Assembly: GCA_963848115.1 (NCBI GenBank)
Contig: CAWKCP010000025.1
Location: 124,001 to 188,000 of the forward strand
Length of the DNA: 64,000 bases
Direction of reading: 5' to 3'
DNA from: JAWKOK01 sp963848115
GTDB taxonomy: Bacteria > Chloroflexota > Anaerolineae > Caldilineales > Caldilineaceae
In this document: positions 35,201-46,883 of the stretch, in pieces
Numbering within the stretch: the first letter of the stretch is position 1
Layout of the letters: the number at the start of each line of letters is the position of its first letter
Made by a program: the position numbers and the translations under genes
Notes under the pieces: generated by a model
The model's input: only the letters and a program-made list of their open reading frames with translations
The model's database searches: none
What the model was told of the DNA's origin: nothing

Positions 35201-37105
35201 TCAGTTTAGTTCGATCTGCCAACGACCAACCTCTTCGATTGTCTCAGCGTCGTACACAATTGTCTCCAATCGCGCTACACGATCCAGCCCCGATGAGGGC
35301 AGAGTGAGGTAGTGGACGTCGGAAATGCGTTCGCCCGGCAGCCAGTTCGGTGTAAGCGCTGCTTGCCTGATCGGGTACTCGTCTAGAGTAACCGGTCTGC
35401 CATCGGCGAAGAGGAGTGACGAGCCGTCAGCCGTTTGGCCGCGCAGCGAGACCTTGTAAGCCCGTTCCAATGCCTGATTGGGACGCCAATAGTAGACCAC
35501 CTGCAATGTAGGTCCGCCCGCCTGCTCAAGTACGGTCAGATCATAGCCCTCAACAGAGAGCGCGCCATCCACAATCGTCACATCCAGCGGAAAAGCGGGC
35601 GACGCCGTTCGACTCTCGCCACGAGGCCAGATGCGAATCAACGGACCTTCACCACTGAAGCTGTAGGCTGTCTCGATGCCCGACACCTCACGCGTCAGGA
35701 AAGTCGGGTTTCCCGACGCAACCAAATCCCGGACGATCTTGCGTCGTTGTTCAGGGTCGTCGGCAACCACTGGAGTGGCTTCTTTCCCCAGCCCTTCAGC
35801 CTGCTGCATATAGCGCAGCGCAGTCATCTCACCTTCCAGACCCACCACATGACTGCCGGTCGGAAAATCGACTTTGGCCATCTCCACAGCGTAATCATGC
35901 GCTGCCCAAGACTGACTGCGATTCACAGCCAGGCCACTGCTCAGAAAGCTGACGGCAAGTAGAATTGTCAGCGATGCTTGAGCAACATTGGCCCAGAGTG
36001 CATAGCGTTGGGGCAGCCGCCCCGCCAGCCCGACACCGCCGCCGATGAAGATCGCCGCACAGAAGAAGACGGGCAACAGAAAGACCTCGACATCACCAAC
36101 ACGATAGTTCAGCGCGAAGATCAGGTTTGTGAGTAAGACGATCAGCACAAAGATCCATGCTTTGGCCGGGCGACGTTGGCGGTCGACCAGCCAGGCAAGC
36201 CCCAACAGACTCAGAACGAGGCCGAGCCAACCCAGCTGTTGCTGAAAGATCGTCAGCCAATCCCCGGGCGTGCGTCCAACGGCCAGACTGTTGTCGCTGA
36301 AGAATCCGGCATATGCACTGGCCATCACATGGCGCCGGAAACCCGGCCAATCATTCACATAGCTGCCGTTAAGATCCATCACCCCCATGGACGCCCGCAG
36401 TGGGATGAAGAGGTAGAGCAGCAGCGGGGCAACCAAAGCCAGACCCCAGAGCAGCCAAACCCGTCGCGGCCGCCAGATGCCCGGCACCGACCAGAACAGG
36501 TAGATGGCCACGCCTGGCGCCAGCAATACGGTCGTGCGATGGTGGGCCAGCCCCAGTCCGAAGAGCAGAAAAAGCCAGGTCATACGCCGGTCCAGGCTGG
36601 CCGGAATCCTGCGGTCATCCCCCATGCTCCGATTCATGCCGACTGTCACGCTCAGAATGGCGGCGACCAACGTGATGTGCAATGTATAGACCTCGGCAAT
36701 CGTAGCCTGGCTCCACCAGACCGAACCCAGGCCAAAACTCAACGCCGCCGCCAGCCCTGCCCACTGATTGGGTCTACCATCCTGGGTCGTAACCATGCGG
36801 CGAGTCAGCGCAAAGAGCAGGCCAACGGCAATCGCGCCAAAGAATGCGCTCAGGATGTTCATGCGCCAGGCCCAGTTGCCCATGCCAAGCAGGCGGCTCC
36901 AGATCCCGCCTAGGATCACGTAGAGCGGATAGCCGGTAGGGTGGGCGATGCCGAAGGTCGGGCCGACCAACTGAAACTCTAAGCTATCATCGAACAGCTC
37001 GACGATGCTTGGGCCGGTAGTGAGGAGGTAGAGAACGAAGGCGAAAAACCCGATGACCAGTGGGGTCCATCGAGCCGGCTTCGACAGAAAAACTGGGTTG
37101 GTCAT
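35201..37105 (-). CDS. DUF2723 family membrane protein (TMEM260-like)
   Basis: 634 residues from ATG 37105 (MTNPVFLSKPARWTPL). The N-terminal half has about ten membrane helices and opens with the DUF2723 signature YLLTTGPSIVELFDDSLEFQ and FGIAHPTGYPLYVILGG, with the acidic pair typical of C-type (dolichyl-phosphate-dependent) glycosyltransferases. The C-terminal 200 residues form a soluble beta-rich domain (YDLTVLEQAGGPTLQVVYYWRPNQ). Human TMEM260 of this family is an O-mannosyltransferase; a similar role in protein or lipid glycosylation is an inference. It is transcribed divergently from the Amt-like gene. Confidence 0.78.
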   Translation of the reverse strand: MTNPVFLSKPARWTPLVIGFFAFVLYLLTTGPSIVELFDDSLEFQLVGPTFGIAHPTGYPLYVILGGIWSRLLGMGNWAWRMNILSAFFGAIAVGLLFALTRRMVTTQDGRPNQWAGLAAALSFGLGSVWWSQATIAEVYTLHITLVAAILSVTVGMNRSMGDDRRIPASLDRRMTWLFLLFGLGLAHHRTTVLLAPGVAIYLFWSVPGIWRPRRVWLLWGLALVAPLLLYLFIPLRASMGVMDLNGSYVNDWPGFRRHVMASAYAGFFSDNSLAVGRTPGDWLTIFQQQLGWLGLVLSLLGLAWLVDRQRRPAKAWIFVLIVLLTNLIFALNYRVGDVEVFLLPVFFCAAIFIGGGVGLAGRLPQRYALWANVAQASLTILLAVSFLSSGLAVNRSQSWAAHDYAVEMAKVDFPTGSHVVGLEGEMTALRYMQQAEGLGKEATPVVADDPEQRRKIVRDLVASGNPTFLTREVSGIETAYSFSGEGPLIRIWPRGESRTASPAFPLDVTIVDGALSVEGYDLTVLEQAGGPTLQVVYYWRPNQALERAYKVSLRGQTADGSSLLFADGRPVTLDEYPIRQAALTPNWLPGERISDVHYLTLPSSGLDRVARLETIVYDAETIEEVGRWQIELN

Positions 37106-37162
37106 AGGGGCGAAGTGTACCACAACTTTGATCTTCAAGGTCATTTTGGTATGATACGCATC

Positions 37163-38836
37163 ATGGCAAGAAGCACCATTCAAGAATCGAACCCCACCAC
37201 AGCGGACCTTCCGAATATGCATCAGACGGCGACACCGGCTCCGCGCTCTGCGAACTGGCAATTCAGAAAAGTCATCACCCCTTGGGCAGCGCTGTTCGCC
37301 ATTCTGATTCCGGCAAACGTTTTGGCTCAAGATAGTACCGGACTTGATGCAGCCATGTCCACAGTGGCAGCCTTCAGTCCCTGGTATGTATTGGCGGCCG
37401 GTCTGGCGCTCTTTGTTCCGGCCGGCCTGATCTTGGTCAGCGTTTCCGGCATGGCATCCCGCGAGGCCTGGAAAACTGCACTCAGTTCTGTGGGAGCCAT
37501 CGCTCTGGCAAGCATCGCTTATTGGGCCATCGGTTTCGGGCTGCAGTTTGGCGGTGTCGGCCTGGTCTATGCCCAGCCGGAGTTGATGGCGCTGGTCTGG
37601 GAATGGAGTCCGCTTTCAGTGAATTGGGGAAGCGGCTGGGGTGTTGCAGGGCTGAGCGGCTGGATGCTATCGGGGGCAAATCTGTCCTGGCTGGCCTATG
37701 CCCTCTTTTTGGGCCATTTGTCTTGGGTCTTTGTCGCAGCCTCGCTGTCGGTCATGGCGCTCAGAAATCGGGCTCCAGTCTTGGCAGCGTTGCTGATCGC
37801 GTTGGTGATGGGCGGCATCGTCTATCCATTGGCAGGCAATTGGATTCAGGGCGGCGGTTGGCTCAACGCATTGGGTCGCAACCTAACCCTGGGCCACGGC
37901 TTCATTGATTTCGCAGGGGCAGGCAGCGTCTTTCTCCTCACGGCCAGCTTCAGCCTGGCCGCATTGATCACTTGGAACAGCGATGTGGCTCCGCAAGGTA
38001 GTAGCGAGGAGAAACTGCCGACCTCTCGACTGCCGTTGGTCGCCATCTTGGGAGCACTTCTGATGCTAGGCGGCGTGATCGGCTGGCTTTGGTCAAACCC
38101 GCTCCAGGCCACCGTAACGAGCGAATCCGGCATCATGCGCGGCAGCATCAACGTTGTCGTCAGCGCGGCAGCCGGCGCTTTGATCCCCCTGGTTTACACC
38201 TGGTTCGTCACCGCCGAGAGCCATGCCGGCATGACCGCACGCGGACTGGCAGCGGGCCTGGTTGCCGGCTTGGCCGCCGGTCCCTTTGTACAACCCGGCG
38301 TCGCCCTCCTCGTTGGCCTTCTGGCTGGAGCCACAGTCCCTTTTGTGACTTACGTCGTCGACAACCGCATGAAGCTGAACGACATCACCGGCGTACTAAG
38401 CATCGGCGGCCTGCCGGCCATCATCGGCTTGTTGGCAGTCGGTATTTTCGCCGATGGAGCGGTTGGCGCAGGATGGCAGATGACCGGAGTCAACAGCTAT
38501 CTAGGCGTTTCGGGTCAGGGGGTCTCCGGCCTACTGGTCGATGCTGCATTCCAACCCGATTTCCCTGGTCAGTTGCAAGCACAACTGATCGGAACAATAT
38601 CTCTCCTGCTTTGGGGCGTAGTCATGGGATTTCTCGTGCACGTTCCGCTGGCCCTGATCGCTCAGGGTTTGCGACGCAGCGAAGGTAGGCGGTCGAGGAG
38701 AGTCGCTACCGCCGACTTCGTCGCAGAGGCCGCACCGAGTTCGCCACCCACCCCCGCACCGGCGGCAACTCAACCCCGTCATCCAATGACTCAACAGCGC
38801 ATGCCGGAACAGGCGCCCAACAGCTTGTCGGAGTAA
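37163..38836 (+). CDS. Ammonium-transporter-fold protein lacking the pore histidines
   Basis: 557 residues from ATG 37163. A signal-like segment (FAILIPANVLAQ) precedes 11 or so membrane helices arranged like Amt/MEP: MSTVAAFSPWYVLAAGLALFV, GHGFIDFAGAGSVFLL, and GWLWSNPLQA. In true Amt proteins DFAGG is followed by a His in VVH, and a second pore His sits in VHGVGG. Here those places read DFAGAGSVFLL and LSIGGLPAIIG, so both twin histidines are missing. Ammonium conduction by the known route is unlikely. The C-terminus is a Pro/Ala/Gln tail in the cytoplasm. No glnB/glnK lies beside it. It could be a sensor, a different channel, or a relic. Confidence 0.68.
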   Translation: MARSTIQESNPTTADLPNMHQTATPAPRSANWQFRKVITPWAALFAILIPANVLAQDSTGLDAAMSTVAAFSPWYVLAAGLALFVPAGLILVSVSGMASREAWKTALSSVGAIALASIAYWAIGFGLQFGGVGLVYAQPELMALVWEWSPLSVNWGSGWGVAGLSGWMLSGANLSWLAYALFLGHLSWVFVAASLSVMALRNRAPVLAALLIALVMGGIVYPLAGNWIQGGGWLNALGRNLTLGHGFIDFAGAGSVFLLTASFSLAALITWNSDVAPQGSSEEKLPTSRLPLVAILGALLMLGGVIGWLWSNPLQATVTSESGIMRGSINVVVSAAAGALIPLVYTWFVTAESHAGMTARGLAAGLVAGLAAGPFVQPGVALLVGLLAGATVPFVTYVVDNRMKLNDITGVLSIGGLPAIIGLLAVGIFADGAVGAGWQMTGVNSYLGVSGQGVSGLLVDAAFQPDFPGQLQAQLIGTISLLLWGVVMGFLVHVPLALIAQGLRRSEGRRSRRVATADFVAEAAPSSPPTPAPAATQPRHPMTQQRMPEQAPNSLSE

Positions 38837-38867
38837 CATCAAATGGGAGGCGGACGCCGCTGATATG

Positions 38868-38922
38868 GCGGATATTCGCGGATCAAGCGGAGAAGAATCC
38901 GGCGTTTTTCCGCGATATCCGC
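38868..38922. terminator. Hairpin between convergent genes
   Basis: GCGGATATTCGCGGA (38868-38882) pairs imperfectly with TCCGCGATATCCGC (38909-38922). It may serve both the Amt-like gene and ThpR. Confidence 0.55.
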
Positions 38923-38983
38923 ACGAACCGCGTTCTTTCCTTTCTCTCTCCGACAGCCTGACGTACGACTTCGACTCTACTCA

Positions 38984-39607
38984 TCACCCCAGCGGAAATC
39001 GTTCCAGCACAGTGTATTGAGCGCCTTCCGGCTTCAACACACTGCGTATCAGTACGACGCTGTAAACGCCGAAGCCTAGTGGCTGAATGTCGAACGAGAA
39101 TCCCGTCTCGCCCAGTATATTTCCTTGTTCGAGAAAGCCGGACAAGCAGTCACCCAGTTTACGTTGCTCCGTCCTAGACAGGCCCCGACGCACTCGTCCG
39201 ACCGTCAGGTGAGGCGCGTAGGGTCGAGACTCGGCCTCGAACCCGGCCTGTTGAGCAACTTGTTCAATCTCGGACTGAAACCGGATCAACTGTGGCAGCT
39301 CGCCTTCGATCCCCTGCCAAATCACGCTCGGCGCACGGCTATTGGGGAAGCAGCCATACTGAGCGACGCGAAGCATCAGCGGACGACTGGTTCGTACGAG
39401 GGCGGTCATTCCGTCCATCACTGCTCGTCTTTGTGAAGAAGAGGTCTCGCCCAGAAAGCGAAGCGTGAGGTGGAGCTTCGCGGCGGGGGTCCAACGCACG
39501 GCACGTGCCAGGCAACACGCGCGAAGATAATCGCCCAGTTGTCGACTCGAAGAATCGATGCCGGCCTGAACATCGATCGGGATTTCAACGGCGATGAAGG
39601 TTCGCAC
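38984..39607 (-). CDS. thpR: RNA 2',3'-cyclic phosphodiesterase (2H family, ThpR)
   Basis: 207 residues of the 2H phosphoesterase superfamily, which opens 2',3'-cyclic phosphates on RNA and can reverse a 2'-5' ligation. Both catalytic HxTx motifs are intact: KLHLTLRFLGE in the first half and APHLTVGRVRR in the second. MRTFIAVEIP at the start is typical. The gene ends convergently with the Amt-like gene and starts 3 bases after the stop of the upstream secreted-protein gene. Physiological substrate unknown. Confidence 0.9.
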   Translation of the reverse strand: MRTFIAVEIPIDVQAGIDSSSRQLGDYLRACCLARAVRWTPAAKLHLTLRFLGETSSSQRRAVMDGMTALVRTSRPLMLRVAQYGCFPNSRAPSVIWQGIEGELPQLIRFQSEIEQVAQQAGFEAESRPYAPHLTVGRVRRGLSRTEQRKLGDCLSGFLEQGNILGETGFSFDIQPLGFGVYSVVLIRSVLKPEGAQYTVLERFPLG

Positions 39608-39610
39608 GGA

Positions 39611-40679
39611 CTAGCGCCTACGGTCATCTGACCGAGAACTGAAGTACAATCCCAATGACGTGATGCCCAGCACACCGATCCCGGTCGCGCCGAGCGTCAC
39701 GAAGCAGAGGAGCGCCATCACCAGGCTCTCTGCATCCCAGTCCAGCAATTGAGACACCAATTCGTCGGATCCCGGTGTTGTTGTGGGCAGCGGTGTGAAT
39801 GTAGGCAACATCTGGGCGACAGCCTCACTGGTCGGCGTAGCGGTGACGACAATGAAGCCAGGGTCCGGCAACGGGGTCGGATCAATCGCCAGCGCCAAAT
39901 CGGCAGCGGACTCAGTAGCGATTGCCGCGGACGAGCCGGGAGATTGAGCAATCGGGGCGGACTCGACCGAACCGTCAGCGATTGGCGTTAGGGTTGGAGA
40001 CAGATTCTGAGCACCCGATAGAGGTGTGTTCAACGGGCTATCACTGACGGGGGTAGCCGTAAACGCGGCGATCGGCGTGGCGACCGGCGTAAAAGTTGGA
40101 GTAGACGTAAGTGGGAGTGGGTTGGTCGGCTGTACAGCTGCGGCACTGCCGGGAATCGGCGTTCCTGGCCCATAGGCACGGTCCGCAACCACCCCGGCCC
40201 CTTGACCTTCCGGCGGCGCCGGGGTCGGCGTAACGCCATATCCAAACCCACAGATATCGAATGACTCGCCGCGGCGTACCGTCAACAGTAATTTCATCCA
40301 GCCTGAAGCAGTAGGCAAGACCTGGCGTCAGTTCAGGTACCGGAAAGGAATAGGCGTGGCCCTGATTTGGACCGCCCTGAGCTTCGACCGCTCCGATAAG
40401 GTGATAGGCGGACGGAGGAGCCAATTCGTCCTTGCAATAGATGTCCCACCGCGCAAGATTCAGCTCACGTATGCTCGCCCACTCCAATACCAGCGAGTCA
40501 GGTTCGCTTCGTCCGCTGAAATAGGCGAGTTCGACCGCTGCCAACGCCGGCAACGCCATCAATAGGAGCGCGCAGATACCGATGATCATGAAGGGAACGC
40601 GCACAGGAAATCCCTGGACTTTTCGATTGGAGACCGTTCGGATTGCATGGCCAAACGAACGGCGCAGCTTAGCTAACAC
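39611..40679 (-). CDS. Secreted, membrane-anchored Thr/Pro-rich protein, frameshift near 40270
   Basis: Two overlapping frames read as one protein of about 355 residues. The first gives a membrane segment (MIIGICALLLMALPALA) and a beta-sandwich domain resembling fibronectin III (VLEWASIRELNLARWDIY, LTPGLAYCFRLDEI). It then loses the frame at GTACGCCGCGGCG, where the other frame takes over with DICGFGYGVTPTPAP, a long Thr/Pro/Ala/Ser stalk and a C-terminal membrane helix (ALLCFVTLGATGIGVLGITSLGLYF) with an Arg-rich tail. Such proteins are common in Chloroflexota surface architecture. The shift is consistent with a missing base; function unknown. Confidence 0.7.
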
Positions 40680-40707
40680 AGATTTTTGCCTTAGTGAACA
40701 TCATCTT

Positions 40708-41430
40708 TCATAACGAAGGCTGGCTCGCAGCCGCCTCGCTATCGCCGTCGCTATCGTCGTCATTCTGCAGATTGACCAGCAGATCATACACTTCACCGAT
40801 GCAGGCGTCGTTTAACCCGCTGTTGTACCACACGCGCATCTCGAAAGTGAGGCGGTCAAGCAGGATGGCGTAGGCTTCCTGATCGGCCTCATCATCTGAC
40901 TCGGCAAGCCGTTCATATTCAGGATTTTCTTCAAGCCAACCGTCCAGATATGCTTCAGCCTCCGCGGGTCGCGGTCCCCATTGCCCCACCAGTTGCCACT
41001 CCTCATCGAAGAAAAATGCTTGAGGCAGGTCGAGATCATCCAGTTCGTTGATCAGATCCTCATCCTCCAACAGACCGTCAAGGAGCGTGAGATCGTCTTC
41101 GTCCCGTAGCAGCCGCATGGATAGACGGGCCGAACTGCCCACTATCGTCGCCAAGATGGGCACCACCGCCACTGTATCAGGGTCTTCCGGCGTCGCTACG
41201 ACAATTACATAGAGCAGGTCCGGATACGTAGCCAGGTAGGACTGAATTTCCGGCAATAGGCGAATTTCATCACAACGGATGCCAAGCATTTTGCCGTAGA
41301 GTTCACTGCCCTGTGTATATTCCTTCAAGGTTAGGGCGGTCGTAAACGCCATCGAGCTTCCTGCCATTGGAACAATGCTAATCGTTGCCGGTCGATTCTC
41401 TGATGACATAGGTCCACGATTCTCTTTCAA
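40708..41430 (-). CDS. Thioredoxin_9-like protein without a CxxC motif
   Basis: 240 residues. LPEIQSYLATYPDLLYVIVVATPEDPD, ARLSMRLLRDEDD and LPQAFFFDEEWQLVGQWGPRP follow the order of a thioredoxin fold of the Thioredoxin_9 group. The redox CxxC is absent; Cys occurs only at GIRCDEI and DACIGEV, so disulfide exchange is doubtful. The C-terminus is acidic. An in-frame ATG at MAFTTALTLKEYT is an alternative start. Divergent from glyA; the 300-base space between holds the glyA promoter. Confidence 0.6.
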   Translation of the reverse strand: MKENRGPMSSENRPATISIVPMAGSSMAFTTALTLKEYTQGSELYGKMLGIRCDEIRLLPEIQSYLATYPDLLYVIVVATPEDPDTVAVVPILATIVGSSARLSMRLLRDEDDLTLLDGLLEDEDLINELDDLDLPQAFFFDEEWQLVGQWGPRPAEAEAYLDGWLEENPEYERLAESDDEADQEAYAILLDRLTFEMRVWYNSGLNDACIGEVYDLLVNLQNDDDSDGDSEAAASQPSL

Positions 41431-41729
41431 GGATGAGTCGACTACATGGACAGGAATCTGTCACAGATAGACATGGATATTGACGGCCAGAACCGATACT
41501 CTCCCACAGAACTGACTCATTGTAGCAATAGTCGAGCTGATTGCCCAAGTACAATGTTGTCGTCACAAATTTCCTTGCTGCTTTCCTTATCGGTCTATCT
41601 GAGATTGGGGGAGCCTCGTAGGACACACGATCTCGAAGAAGTGTACTATGCGAGCTGATTTGGACAGTGCGTCGCACGAGGTCACAAAGCCCCCAGGACA
41701 TTGGATATCCCCTTTTCCTTGCCGTGCAA

Positions 41730-41758
41730 TTGACGAAAAATGTGAATGATGTTATGTT
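41730..41758 (+). promoter_or_regulatory. Predicted sigma70-type promoter of glyA
   Basis: TTGACG at 41730-41735, 17-base spacer, TATGTT at 41753-41758. It predicts a leader of about 110 bases. Upstream, between 41600 and 41700, a GGGGG/CCCCC pairing is possible, but no riboswitch was recognised in 41431-41874. Confidence 0.5.
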
Positions 41759-41874
41759 CCCCGCGTTCTATTCAGGAGAATAAACCAAGAAAATCCCTCT
41801 GCGCCGAGGGTACCCACAGTAAGCCAGACACAGTTGCCAGATACCGATCATATTGTCCACAAGGAGTGCAATCA

Positions 41875-43203
<1,329 letters not shown>

Positions 43204-43231
43204 TACACGGTTCTAGGAATCGTCGTCACGT

Positions 43232-43280
43232 ATTGCGAAAGAAGTCTGGCGTATGAAACGCGCCAGACTTCTTTCGCAAT
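43232..43280. terminator. glyA terminator, 20-bp perfect arms
   Basis: ATTGCGAAAGAAGTCTGGCG at 43232-43251 and its exact complement at 43261-43280, loop of 9 bases. Confidence 0.85.
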
Positions 43281-43326
43281 GAAGACATTGCATCCCCTAT
43301 TGTGCCAGCCATGGAAAGATCGCTCT

Positions 43327-44685
43327 ATGACCGACATCGAAGCCGTTGGGCCGGGACCGCCGGAGGCGAAACAGAACCGCAGAGAGCAGTTCGGTTGGTA
43401 CTTTTACGACTTCGCCAACTCCGCGTTTCCGACGACGGTGGTCACGGTCTTTCTTGGGCCATTCCTGACGGCAGTGACCCAGAGTGCGGCCGATGCTGAA
43501 GGATTCGTCTACCCATTGGGCATCCCAGTGCTGGCGGACTCCTTTTTCCCGTATATGGTCTCGCTGTCGGTCTTGCTCCAGGTCTTCTTTCTGCCCATCC
43601 TGGGGGCGATCTCCGACTACACGCACATCAAGAAACAGATGCTCGGTCTCTTCGCCTATATCGGCGCGTTTGCCACGATGGGCCTCTATTTCGTCCAGGG
43701 CGACAATTACCTCCTGGGCGGGCTGCTCTTTCTGATCGCGAATCTGAGTTTCGGGGCGTCGATCGTCTTCTATAACGCGTACCTGCCGGAGATCTCCGAT
43801 GCGGATCATCGAGACACGGTCTCATCCCAGGGGTGGGCATTGGGCTATCTAGGCGGCGGCTTGCTGCTGGCAATCAATCTAGCGCTCTTCACGCAGGCGG
43901 AGTCATTTGGGATCGAAACCGCACACGCTGTACGCATCAGCATGGCCTCGGCCGGCATCTGGTGGGCCATTTTCACCATCATTCCAATGCTGTCGCTGAA
44001 ACGTCGCAGGCCGCAGAAGCAATTGCCCGCCGGCGAACACTACGCAACCATTGGCTTCAAGCAGTTGAAGCATACGTTGACACAACTCCCCAGGTATCCG
44101 CAGACGCTGCTCTTCCTGGTTGCCTACTTGCTCTACAACGACGGCATCCAGACCGTCATCGCGCTCTCGGCCCAGTTCGGCAATCAGGAGTTGGGCATTG
44201 GCGAGACGTCACTGGTCAGTCTGATTCTGATGATTCAGTTTGTGGCCATCGGCGGTGCACTCGGTTTCGGCTATCTGGCGCGTCTCATGGGGGCCAAACG
44301 CGCCATCATGATTAGCCTAGTGATCTGGTCCGGGACCGTCATCTATGCCTACGCCCTGTTGGAGACGCAGGTTCAGTTCTTCATCATGGGCGGGGTCATC
44401 GCGATTGTGCTTGGCGGTAGCCAGGCGCTGAGCCGTTCCCTCTTTTCACAGATGATCCCGAAGGGGCAAGAGGCCGAGTATTTCAGCCTCTATGAGGTCA
44501 GCGAACGGGGAACTAGTTGGCTGGGTCCGCTGATGTTCGGGCTGGCATTGCAGTTCACCGGCAGCTATCGCCTCGCCCTGCTGAGCGTTGCGATATTCTT
44601 CGTCGTCGGTCTCCTGCTGCTCACCCGCGTCAACGTGCGCCGGGCCATCGGCGAGTCAGGAAACGAACAACCGGCCCGCGTCTAG
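43327..44685 (+). CDS. UMF1-type major facilitator transporter
   Basis: 452 residues, about 12 membrane helices. FGWYFYDFANSAFPTTVVTVFLGPF is the diagnostic N-terminus of the UMF1 / Atg22-like family of the MFS; LFLIANLSFGASIVFYNAYLPEI and GGSQALSRSLFSQMIPKGQEAEYFSLYEVSERGTSW are further conserved blocks. Eukaryotic Atg22 exports vacuolar amino acids; bacterial substrates are not established. ATG 43327 has GGAAAG at a reasonable distance; an ATG at 43279 lies in the preceding terminator and is unlikely. Confidence 0.85.
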   Translation: MTDIEAVGPGPPEAKQNRREQFGWYFYDFANSAFPTTVVTVFLGPFLTAVTQSAADAEGFVYPLGIPVLADSFFPYMVSLSVLLQVFFLPILGAISDYTHIKKQMLGLFAYIGAFATMGLYFVQGDNYLLGGLLFLIANLSFGASIVFYNAYLPEISDADHRDTVSSQGWALGYLGGGLLLAINLALFTQAESFGIETAHAVRISMASAGIWWAIFTIIPMLSLKRRRPQKQLPAGEHYATIGFKQLKHTLTQLPRYPQTLLFLVAYLLYNDGIQTVIALSAQFGNQELGIGETSLVSLILMIQFVAIGGALGFGYLARLMGAKRAIMISLVIWSGTVIYAYALLETQVQFFIMGGVIAIVLGGSQALSRSLFSQMIPKGQEAEYFSLYEVSERGTSWLGPLMFGLALQFTGSYRLALLSVAIFFVVGLLLLTRVNVRRAIGESGNEQPARV

Positions 44686-44688
44686 TAA

Positions 44689-44758
44689 AGCAAGAGCGAA
44701 GATCGAAAAGGCGATGTTCTGCTGTCAGAACATCGCCTTTTCGATCTTCGCTCTTGCT
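44689..44758. terminator. Bidirectional terminator, 33-bp perfect arms, 4-base loop
   Basis: Arms 44689-44721 and 44726-44758 pair without mismatch. The core AAAAGGCGATGTTCTG / CAGAACATCGCCTTTT is a two-way terminator, and pairing continues 17 bp beyond it. It lies between convergent genes. Confidence 0.95.
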
Positions 44759-44762
44759 CACC

Positions 44763-46518
44763 CTACTTATGCCAGCGCATGACCTGTCCGCTGGTCGTAT
44801 CCATGATCACTTTGGCGCCGTCGACCAGTTTGTCGAAGTCAGCGGCGATGCCGATGATGGCCGGTATGCCGAGTTCAACAGCGGCCATGGCTGCAGGGCT
44901 GTCCAGGTCGCCTTCTCGGGTGATAACGCCGCCGGCGCGCTGAAGCAGACGAAGGCTGCTACGGTCGATGGTATTGGCAAAGAGAATATCCTGAGGGCCG
45001 GCCTCGCGTTTTTCATCGCCCTTGCGCGGCTCAAGACGACGCAGCCGTCCGGCGACCTCACGCTGCCCCAGCCCGATGCCTCGCGCCAAAACATGTTCGA
45101 TACTGCGCACCATCATCAGATTGGTTGCCGTGCGCACGCTGCCCACAACGCCTGCAGTCAACACCACAGTGTCGCCTTCCCCCACAAACCCGCTACGGCG
45201 AGCGACTTCGATGGCATCGGTTACCACTTCATCTGTGTTGCTCAGTCGCTGGGTCAGCAACGGATGAATACCCCAGTAGAGACAGAGTTGGCGCTGCACC
45301 ATGGGACTGGGCGTGACCGCAACAACCGGCACCTTGGGGCGAAACGCTGTGATTAGCTTGGCTGTGGCGCCACTGACGGTCGGCGCCACAATCGCCTTGG
45401 CATTCACCTCTTCCGCAGTACGCATGGCCGCGTGACAGATGGCCCCGGAAAGCGTAAAGACATTGGGCTCGTCTAGTTTGTAGCGCAACGGATTCTCCGC
45501 CATGACACGTTCCGTCTCTTCTGCGATACGCGCCATGGTTCGTACGGTTTGGATGGGGAAACTGCCTGCCGCCGTCTCTCCAGAGAGCATAATGGCGTCA
45601 CTGCCGTCAAGCACTGCATTGGCCACATCAGCAGCTTCGGCTCGGGTAGGTCGTGGATTGCGAATCATTGAGTCGAGCATCTGAGTTGCCGTCACCACAG
45701 GCTTGGCGGCCCGGTGACATTTGGCGATGATCGATTTCTGGACCATCGGCACGGTCTCCGGGCTTGTTTCAATGCCCAGATCGCCACGTGCAATCATGAT
45801 CGCGTCGGCAGCATCAATGATAGCATCGATATTCTGGATGGCTTCAGGCTTTTCGATCTTAGCAATGACGGGTGTCGTGCGCCCAAAAGCTGATTGGTTT
45901 TTGATCAATGATTTCAGCTCCAGCACCTCGTTGGCCGTCCGCACAAAGCTCAGAGCGATCCAGATCGACCTGATGCTCCAACGCAAAGCGAATATCATCC
46001 AGATCCTTCTCAGTCAGTGCAGGAATATCGGGGGAGCCATCCGGCAAATTCATGCCTTTCTTATCATGAAGAACACCACCGACCACGACCTGTGCGTGGA
46101 TCTCATGTTCGTTGGTCTCGGTGATGCGCAGCTCGATCAGTCCATCATCCAGAAGGATTCGTTCGCCGGCCTTGACCACACTGGGCAGATCATCATACTG
46201 CACCGGCACACGCCCGGGTTCGCCGATAATATCATCGGTGGTGAGTACGAGAGCCTCTCCGTTCTTCAAAGGTACGCCGCCCTCCTGCATCTTGCCGACG
46301 CGCAACTTAGGTCCTTGCAAGTCGGCCATAATGGCGACCGGGACTTGCAGTTGTTCGCAGATGGAGCGAACGCGTTCAATCGTCCCGCTATGATAATCAT
46401 GAGTTCCATGGCTCATGTTCAGACGGACGACATTCATGCCCGTTATGACAAGTTCCCGTAGCACATCGATGTCGCGGCTGGCGGGCCCAATTGTGCAAAT
46501 TATCTTGACACGGCTCAT
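44763..46518 (-). CDS. pyk: Pyruvate kinase, one frameshift near 45968
   Basis: Last enzyme of glycolysis, phosphoenolpyruvate plus ADP to pyruvate plus ATP. About 585 residues when joined, longer than the usual 470 because an extra C-terminal domain follows (ILFANTIDRSSLRLLQRAGGVITREGDLDSPAAM), resembling the PEP-utilising/phosphohistidine domain of Bacillus-type pyruvate kinases. Motifs: KIICTIGPASRD, VRLNMSHG, ADLQGPKLRVG, then after the break IAKIEKPEAI, IMIARGDLGIE, KPVVTATQMLDSMI and AIMLSGETAAG. The frame is lost at GATCTGG (minus strand); removing one base gives VDWIALSFVR. Probably a sequence error. Confidence 0.9.
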
Positions 46519-46754
46519 CGATCTTCCTCGAATAGACTCGTTTCAGCTTCGTACACCGCATATGCTACCACAATTGAGTCTATGTGCACGAAGCTGTTTT
46601 TGCTCTGTTGCCATTCAGTTGCCAACCTGGAATACGGATCGCTCTGCAGTTGCTGTCGACCGGATCCGCGACAAGATGAGCCGGCAAGGCGGAGAAGATA
46701 GCGAAAGGCGACCTTAAATCATCATCCTACAATGACTCTACTGCAAAAAGGGAT

Positions 46755-46833
46755 CCGGACACGGATTTACACGAATCTTCTCTATGGGGCGACGAAATCA
46801 CTCGCGAAAATTCGTGACCATTCGTGTCAACAA
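46755..46833. repeat. CACGAAT element
   Basis: GGACACGGATTTACACGAATC and AATTCGTGACCATTCGTGTC are imperfect inverted ends 30 bases apart; same family as 32225-32450. It occupies most of the gap between pyk and the ParB-like gene. Confidence 0.55.
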
Positions 46834-46883
46834 AAAGCTTTCTGCGGTAGACTCTACAATTCGACATCCGACAATTCGTCACG

